NCBI GenBank assembly: GCA_905215555.1 | Contig: CAJMQU010000073.1 | Location: forward strand, 1 to 13,987 | Source of the DNA: an uncultured bacterium | Lineage (GTDB): Bacteria; Bacteroidota; Bacteroidia; Bacteroidales; Bacteroidaceae | Reading direction: 5' to 3' | DNA: 13,987 nucleotides | Shown: positions 1-6,653 of the stretch, one piece after another | Position numbering within the stretch: position 1 is the first letter of the stretch | How the letters are laid out: each line of letters begins with the position of its first letter | The notes under the pieces: model-generated | Told to the model about the DNA's origin: nothing | Database searches by the model: none | The model's input: the letters and a program-made list of their open reading frames with translations, nothing else | Position numbers and translations under genes: made by a program

Positions 1-418
1 TATTTTTTGCCTTGAAAGCCAGCGCATACATCCGCATCTGCTTCACCATAGACAGCAAACCATTGCTACGGGTAGGCGAAAGATGTTCTTTTAATCCTAT
101 CTTATCGATGAAATAAAGATCGGCATTCAGAATTTCGTCCGGTGTATGTCCGGAAAGGACTTTCATCAACAACGAAATGATACCTTTTACAATCAAAGCG
201 TCACTTTCAGCTTTGAAGATAATTTTTCCATCTTCTTCGTCAGCTTGCAGCCATACACGGCTTTGGCAACCTTCAATCAGGTTCTGTTCCGTTTTATATT
301 TTTCGTCGAGCGCTTCCTGCTCGTTTCCTAAGTCTATGAGGAGCTGATAGCGATCCATCCAGTCGTCAAAGTCGCTGAATTCCGCAATCACTTCGTCTTG
401 TACTTCGTTGATACTCAT
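1..418 (-). CDS. sufE: SufE-type sulfur acceptor protein (3' end cut by window edge)
   Basis: SufE accepts persulfide sulfur from the cysteine desulfurase SufS and passes it to the SufBCD scaffold for cytoplasmic Fe-S cluster assembly. The reading frame begins at the ATG whose complement is at 416-418 (MSINEVQDEVIAEF...) and stays open for 139 codons to the window edge without a stop, so only the last few residues can be missing because the family is about 140 residues long. The acceptor cysteine lies in NLIEGCQSRVW; counted from this start it is Cys51, the same number as the active cysteine of E. coli SufE, which supports the start choice. Later blocks (DALIVKGII, LSPTRSNGLL) also fit the family. 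It lies 31 bp after the M28-type gene on the same strand, so it is probably the last gene seen of that operon. Sulfur-acceptor function is inferred from family motifs; SufS and SufBCD are not in the window. Confidence 0.93.
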   Translation of the reverse strand, partial: MSINEVQDEVIAEFSDFDDWMDRYQLLIDLGNEQEALDEKYKTEQNLIEGCQSRVWLQADEEDGKIIFKAESDALIVKGIISLLMKVLSGHTPDEILNADLYFIDKIGLKEHLSPTRSNGLLSMVKQMRMYALAFKAKN

Positions 419-449
419 ACTTATTGATTTATGATTTTTGAATTATGAA

Positions 450-1445
450 TTATTCCTCGCTGTAAATGACTTGCATCACCGTCTGTCCCACTGCTTGCAG
501 TGTAGCCTTATCAATGGCATCCATGTCATCTTTCACAGTATGCCAGTACTCAAAGAAATCACCTTCCGGATAATAAGGAACAATATCAATAGTTGGGATT
601 TTAGCATATCTGTTGATGAACGTATGGTCATCGGTCACGAAACCGCCTTTTTTCTGTATAAAATGACGTCCGAAACCTAAAGCATTAGCTGTTTTCCAAA
701 CTTTCTCATTGACATTGGGAGCTACTTCATGTGACAAACCTTCATAACGGAATTCTGCATTCTTGCCCCCTACCATGTCCAGCAGTATACCGAAGCGTGC
801 ATTGTATCCCTGCACATGCGGATTGCGTGCCCAATACTGTGAACCGAGTCCCCAGTATTCCTCTTTATGCGGGCCGTTGTAAGCTTGGTGCGTTCCATAG
901 TCTTCAGCATCTACAAAAACAATATCGATACCCATTTCCGGCAACTGTTTCTGCAAATGACGTGCTATTTCCAACAATACGCCTACACCGCTGGCACCGT
1001 CATTGGCACCCAAAATAGGGGTGTAATGCTTTTTAGCGTCCGGGTCAGCGTCTGCCCACGGGCGGCTGTCCCAATGCGAAAAAAGGATGATGCGTTTTTT
1101 GGTATCCGGTTTGTAAGAGCCTATGATGTTGCGTGCTTTCAGCAAAGTGCCGTTGTAAGCAGGCAGATCCACATATTGGTTGGTGACTTTAGCGCCAAAC
1201 TCTGTTAATTTATCCGCCAGGTAGTTTCCACATTCCACATGCGCTTTCGTGTTAGGAACGCGTGGACCGAAGTCCACTTGTGCTTTCACGTACTGATAAG
1301 CACTGTCTGCATTGAACTGAGGAACATCGACAACGCTTTTGCTGGTTGCTTCTGTGCCATCGCTTGCCTTCTTGGTGTTGTTGCTGCATGCTATGAATGC
1401 GAGCAATGCCAGGCATAAGGGGATGAGAGTATAATTCCGTTTCAT
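450..1445 (-). CDS. M28-fold lipoprotein, probable glutaminyl-peptide cyclotransferase (QC-like)
   Basis: This 331-residue protein starts with a lipoprotein signal peptide (MKRNYTLIPLCLALLAFIAC, acylated Cys20), so it should be membrane-anchored on the periplasmic side. The rest is a zinc-dependent M28 fold: HWD at 124-126, the metal-ligand Asp149 in GANDGASG, Glu181-Asp182 in FVDAEDYG, Asp223 in LLDMVGG, Asp273-His274 in TDDHTF, and Trp301-His302 in EYWHTVKDD. The closing stretch resembles animal-type glutaminyl cyclase (human QC has VWHTMDDN with Trp329-His330, and Asp248 and Asp305 match Asp223 and Asp273), more than a typical M28 aminopeptidase. In Bacteroidetes such enzymes turn N-terminal Gln of exported proteins into pyroglutamate. 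The human Glu-Glu pair is Glu-Asp here. Its start overlaps the stop of the upstream carboxypeptidase gene by 4 bp, pointing to translational coupling. An aminopeptidase role is the main alternative. Confidence 0.85.
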   Translation of the reverse strand: MKRNYTLIPLCLALLAFIACSNNTKKASDGTEATSKSVVDVPQFNADSAYQYVKAQVDFGPRVPNTKAHVECGNYLADKLTEFGAKVTNQYVDLPAYNGTLLKARNIIGSYKPDTKKRIILFSHWDSRPWADADPDAKKHYTPILGANDGASGVGVLLEIARHLQKQLPEMGIDIVFVDAEDYGTHQAYNGPHKEEYWGLGSQYWARNPHVQGYNARFGILLDMVGGKNAEFRYEGLSHEVAPNVNEKVWKTANALGFGRHFIQKKGGFVTDDHTFINRYAKIPTIDIVPYYPEGDFFEYWHTVKDDMDAIDKATLQAVGQTVMQVIYSEE

Positions 1446-2404
1446 TCTTTATCTAAATTAAAACTTAGTTTCACTTCTTTTCTTCCGGTCTCTAACGTTA
1501 CCGCTGCACCGTTTATCATAGGCAGATTCATGGTGACATGTCCTACCGGGAAATTGAAACAGACTGGGTAATCGTATTCTTTCACCAGGTCGGCAATGGC
1601 GCCGTATAAATCTTTGCCTAAAGATTTGTTTTCTTCATACTCCGTGAATTGTCCGATGATGAGGCCGGAGAGTTTTTCCAGCACACCGCCCAGTTTCAGA
1701 TTATAAATCATACGTTCTACTGCGTGCGGACGTTCACCTACATCTTCTATGAAGAGAATGGTTCCTTCGGCAGGAATATCATAAGGCGTACCCCGCAATC
1801 CATAGAACACGGACAGGTTACCGCCCCGCAAGATACCACTGCCGCTTCCTTTATGGTTCAGCTTATGCACGGGGCAGATGTAATTGAAACCGCTTTCCGA
1901 AGTTTCCACTGACTCTGCTGTCTCTGGCTTGAAATGGCCGAACAGAATGTCCTTCAGTGCCAATGCACAGAAATCCTCCTCGTTTTCTACCGTCAGATGG
2001 CGGGCCATCGGGGCATGAAGGGAAGCGAAACCATTCTGTTGAAACACATTGTGCAGTGCAGTGATGTCACTGAAACCAATCAGCCATTTGGGATGTTCAC
2101 GGAAACGTGTAAAATCCAGTTTCCCTAACAGGTGTACGGCTCCGTATCCGCCGCGGCTACACAAGATTACTTTTGCTTGCTCATCGTCCAGAGCGCTCTG
2201 CAAATCTTCTACGCGTTGCCTGATGTTGCCTGCATATGTCCCGTTTGAACTTCCGGCATGTTTCGCCAGCACAACGTCCAATCCCCAGGACTTCAGACGC
2301 TTCTTGGCTCCTTTCAGAAAAGACTTGTCTATTTTACTGGAAGGAGAAAGGATGATGACGCGATCACCTCTTTGTACGTATGGCGGAAAAATAAGGCTGC
2401 TCAT
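1442..2404 (-). CDS. S66 family LD-carboxypeptidase (muramoyltetrapeptide carboxypeptidase type)
   Basis: S66 serine peptidases remove the terminal D-alanine from murein tetrapeptides during cell-wall recycling; the family also includes microcin-C-cleaving MccF relatives. From the ATG at 2404 the protein is 320 residues (MSSLIFPPYVQRGDRVIILSPSS...). The nucleophile elbow is GFSD with Ser112, the acid is Glu220 in LFIEDVGERP, and the histidine is His289 in FPVGHVTMNLP, matching the Ser-Glu-His triad of E. coli LdcA. CSRGGYGAVHLL at 82-93 and RGGNLSVFYGLRGTP at 193-207 are further family blocks. No signal peptide is present, so it should act in the cytoplasm on imported muropeptides. The frame stays open upstream to another ATG at 2440, but a promoter-like TACTTTTG lies at 2430-2437, so 2404 is preferred. 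It leads the minus-strand operon with the M28-type gene and sufE. Confidence 0.92.
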   Translation of the reverse strand: MSSLIFPPYVQRGDRVIILSPSSKIDKSFLKGAKKRLKSWGLDVVLAKHAGSSNGTYAGNIRQRVEDLQSALDDEQAKVILCSRGGYGAVHLLGKLDFTRFREHPKWLIGFSDITALHNVFQQNGFASLHAPMARHLTVENEEDFCALALKDILFGHFKPETAESVETSESGFNYICPVHKLNHKGSGSGILRGGNLSVFYGLRGTPYDIPAEGTILFIEDVGERPHAVERMIYNLKLGGVLEKLSGLIIGQFTEYEENKSLGKDLYGAIADLVKEYDYPVCFNFPVGHVTMNLPMINGAAVTLETGRKEVKLSFNLDKE

Positions 2405-2429
2405 AGATTCTATATTTTGTGTATGGGGA

Positions 2430-2437
2430 CAAAAGTA
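2430..2437 (-). promoter_or_regulatory. Bacteroides -7 box upstream of the LD-carboxypeptidase operon
   Basis: Read on the minus strand this is TACTTTTG, a full match to the Bacteroides primary sigma -7 consensus TAnnTTTG. It would start transcription near 2424, giving a leader of about 20 nt to the ATG at 2404. I see no good TTTG -33 element at the usual 19-21 bp spacing, so the box rests on the -7 match and position alone. Confidence 0.4.
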
Positions 2438-2449
2438 CACAAAAAACTC

Positions 2450-2466
2450 AAACTAAAATTTAGTTT
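2450..2466. repeat. Perfect 17-bp palindrome next to the -7 box
   Basis: AAACTAAA, one central base, then TTTAGTTT: 8-bp perfect arms. It lies 12 bp upstream of the TACTTTTG box of the leftward operon, about where a -33 element would fall, and immediately before the CACAGATTA inverted repeat. Its position and symmetry suit an operator, but the sequence is AT-rich and a chance palindrome is possible. Confidence 0.35.
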
Positions 2467-2469
2467 ACA

Positions 2470-2551
2470 CCACAGATTACACAGATTAACACAGATTATT
2501 ACGTTTTCTGATGAAAGGATAAAAAACTGTGTTAATCTGTATAATCTGTGG
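2470..2551. repeat. Inverted repeat with 25-bp arms built of CACAGATTA units
   Basis: The left arm (2470-2494) and right arm (2527-2551) are reverse complements at 24 of 25 positions, separated by a 32-bp loop (2495-2526). The left side also contains CACAGATTA three times in tandem (2471-2479, 2480-2488 and 2490-2498). It sits between divergent genes (LD-carboxypeptidase leftward, ptb rightward), so it is not placed as an ordinary terminator. From memory, CACAGATTA-rich repeats recur between genes in Bacteroidetes genomes, which would make this a dispersed REP-like element; this cannot be checked here. No transposase or target duplication is visible. Confidence 0.75.
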
Positions 2552-2648
2552 GGCAATTGTCAAAATGATATGGAATACTTGAAATTTCCTTGGCTATCAT
2601 GCTGCATTTCTCGACATTTTTTCAGATATTTGCTAAAAATCTAACGTT

Positions 2649-3566
2649 ATGGAACCTATTCGAAGCTTCGATCAACTGACCTCGCATTTGAAATCCTTGA
2701 ACAAAAGGAAACGTATTGCGGTTGTTTGTGCTAATGACCCCAATACAGAATATGCCATTGCCCGCTCCCTGGAAGAAGGAATTGCCGAATTCCTGATGAT
2801 TGGTGACTCTGCTATTTTGGAAAAATATCCTACATTGAAGAAATATCCGCAATATGTCAGAACTGTGCATATCGAAGATTCTGATGAGGCGGCGCGTGAG
2901 GCAGTCCGCATTGTCCGCGAGGGCGGAGCAGATATTTTGATGAAAGGGATTATCAATACTGATAACCTCTTGCGTGCTATTCTCGACAAGGAAAAAGGGT
3001 TGCTGCCTAAAGGTAAAATCCTGACCCATTTAGCTGTGATGCAGATTCCTACGTATGATAAGCTGTTGTTCTTTTCGGATGCAGCCGTTATTCCGAGGCC
3101 TACCTTGCAGCAACGCATCGAGATGATTTGGTATGCGATACACACCTGCCGCCATTTTGGTATCGAGCAACCCCGTATCTCACTGATTCACTGCACGGAG
3201 AAGGTTAGCGCCAAGTTCCCCCATTCGTTAGATTATGTCAACATCGTGGAGCTGGCGGAAGCCGGGGAATTCGGAGATGTAATCATCGACGGTCCGCTGG
3301 ATGTGAAGACTTCCTGCGAGAAAACGAGTGGTGACATCAAAGGCATTGCATCTCCCATCAATGGGGAAGCTGATGTGTTGATATTTCCCAACATAGAATC
3401 GGGCAATGCTTTTTATAAGGCTGTTTCCTTGTTTGCCCATGCCGATATGGCGGGCTTGCTGGAAGGTCCGGTTTGTCCGGTGGTGCTGCCTTCGCGCAGT
3501 GATTCGGGGCTGTCTAAGTATTATAGTATTGCCATGGCATGCCTGACATGTAAAGAAGAACTTTAA
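2649..3566 (+). CDS. ptb: Phosphate butyryltransferase (phosphotransacylase family)
   Basis: Ptb exchanges the CoA of butyryl-CoA (or a branched short-chain acyl-CoA) for phosphate, giving an acyl phosphate in the cytoplasm. The 305-residue length and blocks fit the PTA/PTB family: IAVVCANDPNTEYA (23-36), ILMKGIINTDNLLRAIL (96-112), DGPLDV (214-219), ADVLIFPNIESGNAFYK (241-257) and PVVLPSRSDSGLSK (277-290, like the PVVLTSRADS block of phosphate acetyltransferases). The residues GGADILMKG and the partner gene favour Ptb over Pta. The ATG at 2649 has no evident Shine-Dalgarno sequence, which is common in Bacteroides. The next gene, a butyrate kinase, starts 19 bp after its stop, so the two are one operon and catalyse consecutive steps. 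I found no convincing TAnnTTTG box upstream. True acyl specificity (butyryl, isobutyryl or isovaleryl) cannot be read from the sequence. Confidence 0.92.
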   Translation: MEPIRSFDQLTSHLKSLNKRKRIAVVCANDPNTEYAIARSLEEGIAEFLMIGDSAILEKYPTLKKYPQYVRTVHIEDSDEAAREAVRIVREGGADILMKGIINTDNLLRAILDKEKGLLPKGKILTHLAVMQIPTYDKLLFFSDAAVIPRPTLQQRIEMIWYAIHTCRHFGIEQPRISLIHCTEKVSAKFPHSLDYVNIVELAEAGEFGDVIIDGPLDVKTSCEKTSGDIKGIASPINGEADVLIFPNIESGNAFYKAVSLFAHADMAGLLEGPVCPVVLPSRSDSGLSKYYSIAMACLTCKEEL

Positions 3567-3585
3567 TTTCAAAAATCCTCCGATT

Positions 3586-4668
3586 ATGAGAATTCTCGCT
3601 GTCAATCCCGGTTCTACTTCAACAAAAATTGCGGTATATGAAGACACAACTCCGCTTCTGGTACGTAACATCCGTCATTCCGTAGAAGAGCTTTCCCACT
3701 TTCCGCGTGTCATCGATCAGTTTGAGTTTCGCAAGAATCTGGTGATAGAAGCCTTGAAAGAGGATGGCATTCCTTTTGAATTTGATGCCATCGTGGGGCG
3801 TGGGGGATTGTTGAAGCCCATTCCGGGCGGAGTATACGAGGTGAATGATGCGATGCTGGACGACATTGCCCATGCCATGCGGAGTCATGCCTGTAACTTG
3901 GGGTGTCTTATCGCTGCCGAGCTGGCTGCACTGCTGCCCGGTTGCCGTGCCTTTATTGCCGATCCCGGTGTGGTGGATGAATTGGATGAGATAGCCCGCA
4001 TCACAGGTTCGCCCCTGATGCCGCGCATCACCATCTGGCATGCGCTGAACCAGCGTGCCATTGCCCGGCGCTATGCTGCCGAGCTTACGGCTGCTTCCCC
4101 CGATCATCCGGTCCGCTACGAGGACTTGAATTTGATAATCTGCCATTTGGGTGGTGGCATCTCTGTCGGTACCCATAACCACGGGCGTGCCATCGACGTG
4201 AACAATGCTCTTGACGGAGAAGGTCCTTTCTCTCCTGAGCGGGCGGGAACGCTGCCGGCAGGACCATTGATTGATCTTTGTTATTCCCATCGTTTCAGAA
4301 AAGATGAATTGAAGAAGCGCATTTCCGGTCATGCCGGTTTGGCGGCACATCTGGGCACTACTGATATTCCTGCCATCATTAAGTCTATAGAAGCGGGAGA
4401 CCAAAAAGCGGAATTGGTGCTGAATGCGATGATTTATCAGGTTGCCAAGAGTGTGGGTGCTGCTGCCGTTGTGCTTTACGGCAAAGTGGATGCAATTCTG
4501 CTGACGGGGGGCATTGCTCACTCGGACTATGTCACTTCCCGTCTGAAGGAACGGGTCTCCTTCCTTGCTCCGGTACATGTATATCCCGGTGAAGATGAGT
4601 TGGAAGCACTTGCAGTGAATGTTTTAGGAGCCTTGCGCGGGGAGTTGCCGATACAGGTTTATAAGTGA
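3586..4668 (+). CDS. buk: Butyrate kinase (ASKHA acyl kinase)
   Basis: Buk transfers phosphate between butyryl phosphate and ADP, making ATP and free butyrate, or activating the acid in reverse. The 360-residue protein has the ASKHA layout: the phosphate-1 loop MRILAVNPGSTSTKIAVYED (1-20), GRGGLLKPIPGGVYEVND in the substrate region (71-88), the phosphate-2 segment LIICHLGGGISVGTHNHGRA (183-202) followed by DGEGPFSPERAGTLP (210-224), and the adenosine loop AILLTGGIAHSDYV (303-316). Length and these blocks match butyrate kinase more closely than the longer acetate kinases. It follows ptb by 19 bp, so the products act in sequence. Stop is TGA. Downstream lies a 3' region with tandem palindromic repeats and then a bidirectional hairpin. 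Enzymes that would make butyryl-CoA are not in the window, so branched-chain acids from amino-acid breakdown are an alternative substrate. Confidence 0.93.
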   Translation: MRILAVNPGSTSTKIAVYEDTTPLLVRNIRHSVEELSHFPRVIDQFEFRKNLVIEALKEDGIPFEFDAIVGRGGLLKPIPGGVYEVNDAMLDDIAHAMRSHACNLGCLIAAELAALLPGCRAFIADPGVVDELDEIARITGSPLMPRITIWHALNQRAIARRYAAELTAASPDHPVRYEDLNLIICHLGGGISVGTHNHGRAIDVNNALDGEGPFSPERAGTLPAGPLIDLCYSHRFRKDELKKRISGHAGLAAHLGTTDIPAIIKSIEAGDQKAELVLNAMIYQVAKSVGAAAVVLYGKVDAILLTGGIAHSDYVTSRLKERVSFLAPVHVYPGEDELEALAVNVLGALRGELPIQVYK

Positions 4669-4729
4669 TAATTGGTGGGATATAAGCCCGGCGATTGTTT
4701 CATTCCATGAAGATTCTGTTTCCTTTCGC

Positions 4730-4905
4730 AGTAACTTGATTTACTCCAAATGGTAACGTCATTCACATACCGAGGTAACGGTCGTAACAATAGGAGGTAA
4801 CGGTCGTTACAATAGGAGGTTAAGGCCGTTACAATAAGTGGTAACGTCCGTTACGTCCTGCGGTAAATGCTTTTACATTCTGTGGTAATGATCGGTAAAT
4901 GCAAT
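4730..4905. repeat. Eight 22-bp tandem units with GTAAC-N4-GTTAC dyads
   Basis: Units start at 4730, 4752, 4774, 4796, 4818, 4840, 4862 and 4884, exactly 22 bp apart without indels. Each contains a core modelled on GTAAC-N4-GTTAC: perfect dyads in unit 4 (GTAACGGTCGTTAC) and unit 6 (GTAACGTCCGTTAC), degenerate in the others. Unit 7 reads GTAAATGCTTTTAC, in which both arms changed in matching ways so symmetry is kept. The units hold frequent stop codons and the period is not a multiple of three, so this is not coding. It is not a CRISPR array because no constant repeat alternates with unique spacers. It lies in the 353-bp gap between convergent buk and the SusD gene, in the buk 3' region. I see nothing recognisable in 4669-4729 or in 4952-5021. 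Confidence 0.85.
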
Positions 4906-4917
4906 GCGCTGATAGAA

Positions 4918-4951
4918 AAGGAGTAAAGCCCCCCAAATGACTTTACTCCTT
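4918..4951. terminator. Bidirectional hairpin terminator between buk and the SusD gene
   Basis: AAGGAGTAAAG at 4918-4928 pairs perfectly with CTTTACTCCTT at 4941-4951 across a 12-nt loop. On the minus strand the stem runs into TTTTCTAT, a reasonable U-tract for ending the SusC-SusD transcript. On the plus strand it is followed by a C/T-rich stretch (CCAATCTTCTTTCCC), a weaker tract that could end the ptb-buk transcript. Its placement between convergent operons fits a shared terminator. Confidence 0.75.
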
Positions 4952-5021
4952 CCAATCTTCTTTCCCTCGTAACTAATACGGAGAAAACACCACTAATCAA
5001 AATTCTATACCTTGGTCTTAT

Positions 5022-6629
5022 TTAAAATTTATTCTGTCCTACTGACCACCATAAGTCTGTTCCACCATTGTCTTGTCCACCTAAAGCATCAACCAATTGC
5101 TTGTATAATTCTGGTTGGTCGGTTTTTAGGTTTGCCGGGAATGGAAGACGACGTACCATTTTATCAGTATCTATCGTTCCACCGCTCAAGTTTGTCAATG
5201 TCTTGAATAATTTAGGATAACCAGTACGACGTTGTTCGGCCCATGCTTCAGCACCTTCTGGGAAGATTGCTAACCATTTTTGCGTAATGATACGTTCTAG
5301 TTTTTCCTCATTAGAAGCACCTTCATTCCATTTGGGAGTGATGGCAGTCATGGCTTTCATGTCGTTCTTTTCAAAGAATACATCTTTATAGTCTGTTGGT
5401 TTGGCATCACTTGCCAAGTAAGCGTCGACGCCGCTGGCACCCCATTGCTCGAAGGAGAGACGTACACCTTTCTCATAGCAATCTTTTACGTTCTCTGTAG
5501 AGTATCCGCGTAAGGCTGCTTCTGCACGCAGGAACCATAGTTCTGCAGAAGTCATCAGTGGAGCCGGAAAATCTGCCGTAATGGTGCAACGTGAGTGGAA
5601 CTTGTAGTGGTTAACCTCTTTAGGCGTATTAAAATTAAATCCTTGTGGAATACCTTTTTGCATACCTGTATAGTCAAAGCGTTGCGCAGGGCTGTTGTCA
5701 GCAAGTCCGCCTACAGAAGGGGTGAAATACTTATCTGTGCGTGGATCATCGTAACCGACCATGAAGGACTCTAAAGATGCGTTCATATAAACTTCCCACC
5801 AGCTAAGGCCGATAGTACCCAACGGATTCTTATATCCGGTTTTGGTTGAAACTTCTACTATGTCGTTGTTTGTTTCCAATACTCCATATTTGTTGGAGAG
5901 GGCCTTCTTGGCTTGTTCGGATGCCATTTGAGAATTTACATTAGATACTCGCATTGCCAAACGCAGACGTAGAGAATTAGCCCATTTGGCATACTGTGAG
6001 TAAGTTGATTGACTTCTCATCAGGATGTCATAAGAAATTTTATCCTCAATTCCACTGGAGAGTGTCTGATCTATTAAACTGATGGCATCATCTAAATCTG
6101 CAAACATTGCTTTATAAACATTTTCCTGGCTCATAGGCGCTGTTGCATGGTTCTCATATAAGATGGGGCCATATTGGTCGGTCAGACGATGCATAGTTGC
6201 CACTCTATATATTTTTATCAGAGACATATATTGTGGAAACTCACTATCAAAGTCTTCCGCTTTGTTGAGTGCAGAGACTGTCTGGCTGTATGAAGTGGAC
6301 CAGTTGCTACTGTTCCATCCGTCATTCATATTGTATACGGAGTTTTCTCCTGCAAACTTAGTTGCCATATCGTGGAAATATCCTGCAAACATATCGGCAC
6401 CCAAATTCTGTATGGTCTGGAAGGTCCAATCCGTACCTTCTCCCCAGTTGTAGTTGAAATAGATGCCTTGCTGTATAGAATTGAAATACATGGTATATCC
6501 GGCATTATCCATGACCTGCTTACCAGAATCGTAAGAACCGTCTTCAGAATTTAAATTATCGAAATTGCTTGTGCAAGCGGTAATTAATAATCCGCCTATC
6601 ACTAATGTATGTATAAATTTGCTTTTCAT
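5022..6629 (-). CDS. SusD/RagB-family outer-membrane nutrient-binding lipoprotein
   Basis: SusD-like lipoproteins sit on the cell surface over a SusC channel and act as a lid that captures substrate. This 535-residue protein has a lipoprotein signal (GGLLITAC, acylated Cys19) followed by an Asp/Glu/Ser-rich tether (TSNFDNLNSEDGSYD) that fits surface export in Bacteroides. LTDQYGPILY (149-158) matches the conserved DxYGxxP-like block, and WFLRAEAALRGY plus IITQKWLAIFPEGAEAWAEQRRTGYP are typical of the helical TPR-like scaffold and the C-terminal half. The overall pattern suggests the SusD-like_2 branch (PF12771) rather than classical starch SusD; this is judged by eye. It starts 24 bp after the SusC-like stop and should be co-transcribed with it. 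No enzyme gene follows, so the ligand is unknown. Confidence 0.92.
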   Translation of the reverse strand: MKSKFIHTLVIGGLLITACTSNFDNLNSEDGSYDSGKQVMDNAGYTMYFNSIQQGIYFNYNWGEGTDWTFQTIQNLGADMFAGYFHDMATKFAGENSVYNMNDGWNSSNWSTSYSQTVSALNKAEDFDSEFPQYMSLIKIYRVATMHRLTDQYGPILYENHATAPMSQENVYKAMFADLDDAISLIDQTLSSGIEDKISYDILMRSQSTYSQYAKWANSLRLRLAMRVSNVNSQMASEQAKKALSNKYGVLETNNDIVEVSTKTGYKNPLGTIGLSWWEVYMNASLESFMVGYDDPRTDKYFTPSVGGLADNSPAQRFDYTGMQKGIPQGFNFNTPKEVNHYKFHSRCTITADFPAPLMTSAELWFLRAEAALRGYSTENVKDCYEKGVRLSFEQWGASGVDAYLASDAKPTDYKDVFFEKNDMKAMTAITPKWNEGASNEEKLERIITQKWLAIFPEGAEAWAEQRRTGYPKLFKTLTNLSGGTIDTDKMVRRLPFPANLKTDQPELYKQLVDALGGQDNGGTDLWWSVGQNKF

Positions 6630-6653
6630 ATTACTTGCTTTTTAGATGATACG

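Noticed and set aside
2405..2440. N-terminal extension of the LD-carboxypeptidase from the ATG at 2440
   Set aside because: The extra 12 residues look non-conserved and the stretch contains a full TAnnTTTG match, so it is more likely promoter and leader.
3619..4578. Open frame of 319 codons on the minus strand opposite buk
   Set aside because: The translation has no recognisable motif, while buk on the plus strand has full family motifs over the same DNA. It is a codon-bias shadow.
4730..4905. CRISPR array
   Set aside because: The 22-bp units are contiguous and degenerate. There is no invariant repeat alternating with unique spacers and no cas gene nearby.
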